A program made the translations under genes and the position numbers. The notes under the pieces are model-generated. The model was not told the origin of the DNA. It was given only the letters and a program-made list of their open reading frames with translations, and searched no databases. A stretch of DNA of 64,000 nucleotides from positions 9,932,679 to 9,996,678 of the forward strand of contig CM030705.1 of the NCBI GenBank assembly GCA_017979445.1, written 5' to 3'. Shown one piece after another: positions 57,105 through 64,000 of the stretch. The stretch is from Akebia trifoliata. Taxonomy: Eukaryota > Streptophyta > Magnoliopsida > Ranunculales > Lardizabalaceae. Positions within the stretch are counted from its first letter, which is position 1. Each line of letters begins with the position of its first letter.

Positions 57105-59288
57105 TCATCTAGGTGCATAGTGCAGAAGAGCTGAAGAATCAGACAAATGAGGGGAAATACTTATTTGTGATGAATTGGTGGTGCAACTGCTCTGCGAATA
57201 TTGACTTAGATATGTCTGAGAGTCAGTACCAGTGCTGGATGATGCTTGAGAGAATCCACACACATTCATTGAAGACCTGAAATGTGTGGGAATCGTCATC
57301 TTATAGGGAAGATCAGGCAATGGAGCTTCGAATTTAAGAACACTAATTGCTTGCCTTATCGAAGGCCTTAAATTAAGATCCATATTAGCACACCACAACC
57401 CAACGATCATCAATTGCACTATTTGTTGCTCATCGAAATCCATACTTAGTCTCGCATCTACCGCTTCAAGAAGTCTTCCACTTCCATAGAGTTCCCATAC
57501 CCAAGTTACCAATCCTACCTTATTTTTTTCCTCCTTAGGTTCAACAGCTCTTCTTCCACACGCTATTTCCAATGCAACAACTCCGAAGCTATAAACATCC
57601 GATTCTTTACCAGCTTTTCCGGTCATAGAGCACTCGGGGGCCAAGTAACCCATGGTCCCAGCCAACATGGTTGTTTTCATTCCCAGTTCATGATCGGCAA
57701 ACCTTGCTAGTCCAAAATCTCCGAGTTTAGCATTAAAACTTGAATCCAACATCAAATTGCTTGATTTAATATCCCTATGCACCACGCATTGTTCCCATTC
57801 TTCGTGCAAATAAAGCAATGCTGAGGCCAAGCCAAGGGCTATCTTGTATCTGAGTGCCCATGTTAACGTGATTTTCCCTTGGAAGAGATGAGCATCAAGA
57901 CTACCATTAGGCATTAACTCGTAAACAAGAAGTAATTCGGCTCGTTGATGGCACCAACCGATGAGTTGTACCAAATTTCTGTGTCTCAATCTACTGATGA
58001 TCTTCACTTCTGAGACGAATTCCTTTTTTCCTTGTCTAGATCCTTGGGAGATCCTCTTAACAGCTACATCCAATTTTGAATCTTTCAAGAGACCTCTGTA
58101 AACCCCTCCAAATCCTCCCTCTCCAAGCTTCCTTTCCTCTGAAAAGTTATTTGTCGCACCGGCCAATTCACTATAAGTGAACCTCTTAGGCCCCATTCCC
58201 TTCTCAAAATCATCGTCGGTGGACATGTCGCTCATTGTATCATCTTCTTCTTCTTTCGCTTTAGATCTCTTCTTCCACCAAACAAACAAAATCAGACCCA
58301 ACCCACCAACCAAAACCGATCCACCAACAACAACCGAACCAATCACCAACCCAATATTATTCTTTCCTCCACCTCCACCTCCATCTCCACCTGTACCTAC
58401 ACCTCCACCTACACCTGTACCTACATCTCCACTTCCGCTAGTATTCCCTGAACATGAAGCAAGTTCTGTCGAATTAAAGCCCCACGAATAAACTTTATGT
58501 AACTCGAAAGACGACCCTGTAGCCGCTGAGAAACCGACATCAACACATTCAGGTAGAACATTACTCAAATTCACAATATGAGAAACTATAGGACTACTAA
58601 AAACAGGATTTTGAGCATAACTCAAATACACACTCAAGTTGTGGCTTCTTGAATTATAACTAACCCAAGCATGACCAATAGAACCATTCTTTAAAGCAGT
58701 CGTATTCGTAGTATTCCACGTCGCCACCGATACAATCGAGTTAACATCGATACCCACATGATCATATTTAGGATCCCAATCGTTCGGATAGGTGTCGAAT
58801 TCAACAGCAACAATTGGGTTTTGTGATGAATTGAACTTCAAATTGGAAGCAAATAAGCCGAGGAGATTACCGGTCGAATTAGGTGGGATGTTGGAGTTGA
58901 TGGGAGCAAGGAAGAAGGCTAGTCCATCAGCACCATCTGGTGGATCCAGCATAATGATTTCGAAAGTGAAACGTGTGTCAAAGCTGGCTAATTCTTGAGT
59001 GGTAGAGTCCCAAAGGCGCACGGGTTCAGCGTAAACAGCTCGACCGACACTGTTGCTAACGAGCTCATCACGTTGGTTTACTGTAAGTTGGATGAATCCA
59101 GGTACGTGGGAGGCATTGCTTTGAAAATTTATCTTTGTTGGGTATGATTGAAATTCTGGGTAGTTGAAGGTAGTTGCGTTTGAAGATGGTATAAGAAATA
59201 AGAACAACATCAGCAACAACAATTCGAAGAAGGAGAAAAGGATTTTTGGAGATTGATTTGGAGAGGTTTTTGAGTTTTTCAGAGCCAT
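57105..59288 (-). CDS. LecRK-A3, intact L-type lectin receptor-like kinase
   Basis: 727 residues, single exon. Signal peptide about 1-38; legume-lectin domain about 39-272 (VEFDTYPNDWDPKYDHVGIDVNS holds the usual metal-binding Glu/Asp/Asn region); Gly-rich linker 281-309; transmembrane about 311-337; kinase about 385-652. P-loop GEGGFGG 389-395, Lys411, Glu427, HRDIKSSN 504-511, DFG 524-526, APE 550-552. All catalytic residues are kept, RD type. A Ser/Thr/Gln-rich tail of about 67 residues (661-727) is unlike B1. It should act at the plasma membrane as a lectin-type receptor; LecRK-IX relatives work in immunity and cell death, and the ligand is unknown. ATG at 59288 is shared with A1 and A2. 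It is the only undamaged subfamily A copy. Confidence 0.93.
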   Translation of the reverse strand: MALKNSKTSPNQSPKILFSFFELLLLMLFLFLIPSSNATTFNYPEFQSYPTKINFQSNASHVPGFIQLTVNQRDELVSNSVGRAVYAEPVRLWDSTTQELASFDTRFTFEIIMLDPPDGADGLAFFLAPINSNIPPNSTGNLLGLFASNLKFNSSQNPIVAVEFDTYPNDWDPKYDHVGIDVNSIVSVATWNTTNTTALKNGSIGHAWVSYNSRSHNLSVYLSYAQNPVFSSPIVSHIVNLSNVLPECVDVGFSAATGSSFELHKVYSWGFNSTELASCSGNTSGSGDVGTGVGGGVGTGGDGGGGGGKNNIGLVIGSVVVGGSVLVGGLGLILFVWWKKRSKAKEEEDDTMSDMSTDDDFEKGMGPKRFTYSELAGATNNFSEERKLGEGGFGGVYRGLLKDSKLDVAVKRISQGSRQGKKEFVSEVKIISRLRHRNLVQLIGWCHQRAELLLVYELMPNGSLDAHLFQGKITLTWALRYKIALGLASALLYLHEEWEQCVVHRDIKSSNLMLDSSFNAKLGDFGLARFADHELGMKTTMLAGTMGYLAPECSMTGKAGKESDVYSFGVVALEIACGRRAVEPKEEKNKVGLVTWVWELYGSGRLLEAVDARLSMDFDEQQIVQLMIVGLWCANMDLNLRPSIRQAISVLKFEAPLPDLPYKMTIPTHFRSSMNVCGFSQASSSTGTDSQTYLSQYSQSSCTTNSSQISISPHLSDSSALLHYAPR

Positions 59289-61520
59289 TGCTTTGTACTA
59301 AGATGGCTATGGAAAATTTGAGGTTGAAGAGGTTGAGGAAGGACTTCATATATGAAAGTTCATGTAGTTTGATAATATTTTTAAGGTGTTTTGGTATCAC
59401 CCCTATAAAATACCTTGAATTAGTAAAAACATTCTAATCTTTTAATTTCATGGTCCACCCCTGTTCACAATTTTAATTATATTGGTCGTTTGGATAATTT
59501 TGACTTAAAATGGGGGATATGCCCATTGAGGGGCATTTTTTTTTCTAAAAAAAGTAAAATAAAATAATGTGTTGATCCTATGATCAATGGCTCTACCAAT
59601 GTAAAAGAGTGCTTATTTTGTAATTCAATCTGACAGGTAACTCAAAAACTCATTGATGTGGTAAGTGCAAGAATCGTATAATTTTTTTTCTCGGGATACA
59701 CAATTTTGCATGTTTTATGAGAATGTGCAATTGTGTATCCTGAGAGAAAAAATTTACTATTCTTATAAGATACATGTCATTTGAGTTTTTGAGTCACCTT
59801 GGCATGTTGAGTTACAAAATCATTATTCTACATAAAATATTTTAATTTGTTATCATTTTCACAATTAAAATGAAGTCTACTATTTTTGGAATTTTTAACT
59901 TTTTCTCTACCCATTGGATGATTTCCCCTAACATTAAATAGAAATTAGAAAATTCAAAAATAAAAATTCAAAGGGTTAGATTGAAATAATGAAAATTCAA
60001 GGAGATTTTACATATTTAAAGTTTTGAAAGGAGGTGATACTACAAATCTCTATCTTTTCAATTATGGAAAGTGATTGTTGCTTTCTTGTTGGCTAAAAAT
60101 TAAATTAAAAGTCCCCGGTGGTCCTTTAGATGAATTATTTAGAAAAGTCAAGTCTTCTCTCCCTCTTTTCCTTTCTTCCCTTTCGCACTGTAGAGATTAG
60201 AGACGTCTTCTTGTTTTTTTTTTTTTTAATTAAATACTTTATGGTTCTTATTAATTATATTTTTTTATTTTTTCGTCTACATATTGACCTTTGATGTGTA
60301 CACAAACCGTAAGATTTTGGGATCCGATTTGGATACTAGAGGGAAAATATTTATGAGTTGGATTGGATCCGATGTCATTTGGACATGATCCGATTATTAT
60401 TGATTGAGGTTTGGAGAACATTTTAAGATTTGGATAATCCTAATTAATGTTGTGCGTGCGTCAATCAAATAAATAGCTAGGAATCATCCATCAAACTGAT
60501 TTCTGGTGTGCCTAACACAAATGTGAGCCATTACTGAAAAATTGGATGAGACTCAGTTTCATAAATGCTTCAGTAGACCAAGTTGCGCTCGGTCTAACAC
60601 GTTTTTGACAAATACCCCAATTTTTTTTTTCGAGTGTCCTTTAGATAGCGACACATGGAAAGATACGTACAAACCTACTAAAGGTACTCTTTTGACTTGT
60701 AATTTTTTTTTTATATTACTATTATAGAATAATGATAAATTGACTAAAAACAAACTCAAATATAAATGAATAATGATTTTTTAACTAAAAAGTCTTGTAA
60801 ATACTCAACTGACGTATTACGGACATAAAATCATAGATATGTTTCCCCGAGATATACAAATGCAAATCCTCATAAATTTTGGATTTGTGTATCCTGAGGA
60901 AACATATCTATGATTTCATATTTATAATGTGTCAACCAAATATTGACCGAGTAAAGATTTTTTAATTAGAATATAGCACTCATATTTAATTGACGCGGAA
61001 TGCATACTAAGTCATAGATTTTTTTTTTTTTTCTTTTTCGTTATGCAAGTCAAGGAAAAAATCTAAGATTTTGTGCACATGTCACGTCAATGGAGAATGC
61101 TTTTTTCTTTTAGTTTCTCACAATTCTTTTTCATAAAAAAAAAATAGAAATTATAAATGTCTCTCCAATTTCATTTTAGAGATTTATCTCTCTACGCAAG
61201 TTTTCATCATAATCCCACTTATTTTGCCACACCAACTTTCAATTATAACACGACCACCTCAATTGGTAGTTCAATAGAAAGTTCCAAGGGCGGAGTCAGG
61301 ATTTTGTCAAAGGGGCGGGTTGAGGTAAGGAATTAAAAATTCTTGTAAGAATAATAGTGATGAATCAATTTTTTTTTTTTACCAATATTATTAGTGCAAT
61401 AGCATAAAATCCTCATATGTTTTTTAAAAATTTATTTTGGGGGTAAATGCCCACAATGTAAATCCGCTTAAGAAGTTCTAAGACCATGAAGAAAAGTCAA
61501 AAAAAAAAACATAGAGATGA
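59289..61520. repeat. LecRK-A3 upstream flank, SD2 copy c
   Basis: Promoter side of A3. Colinear with the A1 and A2 upstream flanks, so all three genes were copied with about 2 kb of upstream DNA. It includes the 60825-60919 hairpin and the degraded dispersed repeat near 61290. No gene is seen. Confidence 0.8.
60825..60919. repeat. CATAGATC-family hairpin
   Basis: ATAAAATCATAGATATGTTTC pairs with GAAACATATCTATGATTTCAT; inner arms CCGAGATATACAAA / TTTGTGTATCCTGAGG. About 95 bp. Confidence 0.8.
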
Positions 61521-62265
61521 ACTACCACACCTCGTTGCCAATTAGGATTCTCTCCGAGGCATTAAATTAGGAAGATTCTCCTTGTAGAGCAAACCACTGA
61601 AATTTATTTTATCTATCGATCATACGAACAATTCCTCTCTCTCCCTATTGTAACTCACTTCAACATTGTTATTATCTACAAACATCACGTCTTCCCTTTT
61701 CTTTTTCTTCCTCATGACAGATTATCCTTTGTACCCACTGGTAAAATGCATGTTCGTTGCACGTGAACATGGTTGTTATTTTCTATTTTTTAAAATTAAA
61801 TAAAAATTTAGTATTATTTTTTAATTTAAATAATAAATCGAGAGTCAATGATTGATTTTTTTTTTAATTTAAATAAAAATTAGAGAATCCTATTGAAATG
61901 TGGTATTAGTAAATAAATTTTCATTTTTATTTTTTAAATTAAATAAAATTGAATTTCTATTTTTTAAAATGATTTAAACTAAGTATGGAGGATAATTCTT
62001 TTTTGCTTCAAAATTTGGAGAGTCCTATTGAAATTGGTGTTAGTAAATACTTTTTTATTTTTAAATTAAATAAACTTGGGTACTAGCAAAACCTAAGAAT
62101 TTACGGAGGGATAGTGTTTATAAATAATAACAATGTTGAGGTTAGTTACAATCGAGAGAAAAGTGAGAGATGTAGAGATAGAGAGAGGTATTGTATTTCT
62201 ACATATAATTGAAGACACGAAGAAGGGTAGCGTATGATTTGTAAATAAAATCAATTTTACCCATT
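61521..62265. other. AT-rich intergenic DNA, possible old MITE
   Basis: A diverged inverted repeat pairs 61636-61690 (ACAATTCCTCTCTCTCCC, TTGTAACTCACTTCAACATTG) with 62110-62180. Two direct repeats GAGA(A/G)TCCTATTGAAAT..GT(A/G)TTAGTAAAT lie between. No gene is seen. Confidence 0.4.
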
Positions 62266-62269
62266 CGGG

Positions 62270-62478
62270 GCTGGTTGAGATAATAAGAAAGTGACTAGGT
62301 TTTCTCTTTAGATCATGATTTTAAATCTCTACATGCCCCTCCACAAAAATTTGATTACTTAAATTCTGTAACACTTGACAAGGTGGAATGGTGCATGTGC
62401 CCCAAATAGACTAGTCTCACCTAAAGTGGGGATACTCTCTGAGCTACCAAAAAATTAAATAAATAAATAAATAAATAT
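62270..62478 (+). mobile_element. Possible tRNA-derived SINE remnant
   Basis: The stretch GGGGCTGGTTGAGATAATAAG resembles an A box, and TAGATCATGATTTTAAATCTC a decayed B box. The 3' part has GACTAGTCTCACC..GTGGGGATACTC and ends in an (AAAT)n tail. Size and layout fit a plant SINE. No target duplication was resolved. Confidence 0.35.
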
Positions 62479-62479
62479 G

Positions 62480-62832
62480 AGTTAGAAGTTTTGGCAAACT
62501 TTTTGGCAAACTTTTTGGCAAAACATTTTTCAAAACATGAGTTAGAAGTTTTGGAATGGGTTGATTTTTGGTGAGGATGATCTCTACGGTGAGGAGATCA
62601 TCCTCACCAAAAATCAGCCCATTCCAAAACTTCTAACCCATGTTTACAAACTGAAAACTCGTGGACCATCCATTTTTTGTAAACTGTTTTTGATGGGATT
62701 AGAAGTTTTGGAATGGGCTGATTTTTGGTGATGATGATCTCCTCACCGTAGAGATCATCCTCACCAAAAATCAGCCCATTCCAAAACCTCCAACTCATGT
62801 TTTGCCAAAAAGTTAACCATTGAACGCCCCCC
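62480..62832. mobile_element. TA-nested double-hairpin MITE, C type, left end damaged
   Basis: Repeated CAAACTTTTTGGCAAAC arms with the standard core, ending GTTAACCATTGAACGCCCCCC before a short TA tract. The left terminus is not recognisable. Confidence 0.7.
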
Positions 62833-62842
62833 TATATATATA

Positions 62843-63222
62843 GGGAATGTTCAACACCCTAAGCTTTACCCTACACTTTAACAAACGTGTTTTGTCCTAC
62901 ATGGGTTAGAAGTTTTGGAATGGACTGATTTTTGGTGGGGATGATCTCTATGATTAGAAGATCATCATCACCAAAAATCAGTCCATTCCAAAAATTTTAG
63001 TCCCATGTTTACAAGTTCAAATATAATGGACCGTCCATTTTTTGTAAACCATTTTTTATGGGATTAGAAGTTTTGGAATGAGCTGATTTTTGATGAGGAT
63101 GCTCTCCTCACCATAGAGATCATCCTCACCAAAAATCAGCCCATTCCAAAACTTCTAACCCATGTAGAACAAAACACGTTTGTTAAAGTGTAGGGTAAAG
63201 CTTAGGGTGGGGAACGGGACCC
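62843..63222 (+). mobile_element. TA-nested double-hairpin MITE, B type
   Basis: It runs from GGGAATGTTCAACACCCTAAG to the complement of GGGTCCCGTTCCCCACCCTAAG. Short (TA) on both sides. Confidence 0.8.
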
Positions 63223-63236
63223 ATATATATATATAT

Positions 63237-63492
63237 GGGAAATGTTCAGCAACAAACATTTTGGCAAAGAGGAGATCATCATCACCAAAACTCAGCCCAT
63301 TCCAAAACCTCTAATCCCATCAAAAATGGTTAACAAAAAATGGACAGTCCACAAATTTTCAACTTGTAAACTGGTGTTAGAAGTTTTGGAATTGGCTGAT
63401 TTTTGGTGAGGATGATCTCCTCACCGTAAAGATCATTATCACCAAAAATCAGCCCATTCCAAGACCTCTAACCCATGTTCTGAACGGGACCC
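63237..63492 (+). mobile_element. TA-nested MITE, A type, internally deleted
   Basis: GGGAAATGTTCAGCAACAAAC at left and the complement of GGGTCCCGTTCAGAACATGG at right. Part of the first palindrome and of the right arm is missing, giving 256 bp. Confidence 0.75.
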
Positions 63493-63505
63493 TATATATA
63501 TATAT

Positions 63506-63935
63506 GGGTTAGGTTCAAGGGACATATGAGATACCACATGTAAAAACATTGTAACATTTTTAAATTTTAAAAAATATGGGTTAGAATTTTGGATTGAGTT
63601 GATTTTTTGTGAGGATGAAATTTTGGATTGAGTTGATTTTTTGTGAGGATGATCTCCCATCCTCACAAAAATCAACTCAATCCAAAATTTCTAACCCCAT
63701 TAAAAGTGATTTAGAATGTGGACCGTCAATTGTTTGCCAATTTTTATCAATAATTTGTAAATCACTTTTGATGGATTTAGAAGTTTCTGATGGAGCTGAT
63801 TTTTTGTGAGGATAATCTTCTCATCATAGTAACCATCATTGCAAAATATCAGCTCAATTTAAAACCTCTAACCCATATTTTAAAAAACCATTGTTTTTTC
63901 ATATGTTTTTACATATAGCCCTTGAACTGCCCCCT
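63506..63935. mobile_element. TA-nested MITE, D type (diverged)
   Basis: The ends GGGTTAGGTTCAAGGG and CCCTTGAACTGCCCCC enclose arms with ATATGAGATACCACATGTAAAAAC and a core recognisable by GAGTTGATTTTTTGTGAGGATG and GGACCGTCAATT. It is clearly related in layout but much diverged from A-C. Confidence 0.65.
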
Positions 63936-63959
63936 CTATATATATATATATATATATAT

Positions 63960-64000
63960 GGGTCCCGTTCAACAACAAACATTTTGGCAAAACATTTTTC
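63960..64000 (-). mobile_element. TA-nested MITE, A type, cut by window end
   Basis: It begins GGGTCCCGTTCAACAACAAAC after a (TA)12 tract and continues with CATTTTGGCAAAACATTTTTC to the last base. Confidence 0.75.

Noticed and set aside
1..64000. tRNA, rRNA or other structural RNA genes
   Set aside because: No cloverleaf with intact A and B boxes or rRNA core was recognised. The one tRNA-like piece (62270-62478) looks like a decayed SINE.

Overview
This is nuclear DNA from a eudicot-like plant. It is AT-rich, full of miniature inverted-repeat elements, (TA)n microsatellites and Ty3/gypsy LTR retrotransposon remains, and its recognisable host genes are plant-specific legume-lectin receptor-like kinases (L-type LecRKs, closest in remembered sequence to Arabidopsis LecRK-IX.1/IX.2). 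No bacterial, organellar, rRNA, tRNA or CRISPR feature was seen. I cannot name the species.

The host content is one LecRK cluster built by repeated duplication. Two subfamilies alternate. Subfamily A encodes about 720 residues with a Gly-rich linker and a Ser/Thr-rich tail. It has one intact copy (57105-59288, minus), one copy cut by an LTR retrotransposon (14503-14742 plus 27340-29304, minus) and one decayed copy (48917-51058, minus). Subfamily B encodes about 654 residues. It has one intact copy (36187-38151, minus), two large pseudogenes (3221-4513, plus; 45585-47133, minus) and one 5' fragment (40950-41294, minus). The A copies lie in a segmental duplication of about 5-6 kb present three times (12.7-14.7 plus 27.4-31.6 kb; 47.3-53.3 kb; 56.8-61.5 kb). 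A second duplication, of about 3 kb, joins 336-3216 to 53680-56752. The gap between the B copies also holds a degenerate exon of a YAK1/DYRK-type kinase near 45.0 kb.

Two Tat/Ogre-like Ty3 retroelements occupy the left half. Element R2 (5886 to about 12727) keeps its 5' LTR, primer binding site, a leader built almost wholly of tandem repeats, and gag; pol and the 3' LTR are gone. Element R1 (14743-27382, 12,640 bp) is complete end to end. It has two 1.74-kb LTRs that differ at roughly 25 positions by eye, a 5-bp target duplication ACACT, a PBS and a PPT. Inside it has a plant-mobile-domain ORF, a pol reduced to fragments, and a 33/34-bp tandem array before the PPT. It landed inside the A1 LecRK coding sequence.

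The most unusual signal is a family of 180-430 bp double-hairpin MITEs sitting inside (TA)n tracts. Most copies have two different ends (GGGAAATGTTC and GGGTCCCGTTC). They are chained into arrays at 4.7-5.9, 33.7-36.0 and 62.5-64.0 kb, where neighbouring copies often alternate in orientation. A second hairpin family with CATAGATC arms and a hAT-like MITE with an 8-bp target duplication are also present.
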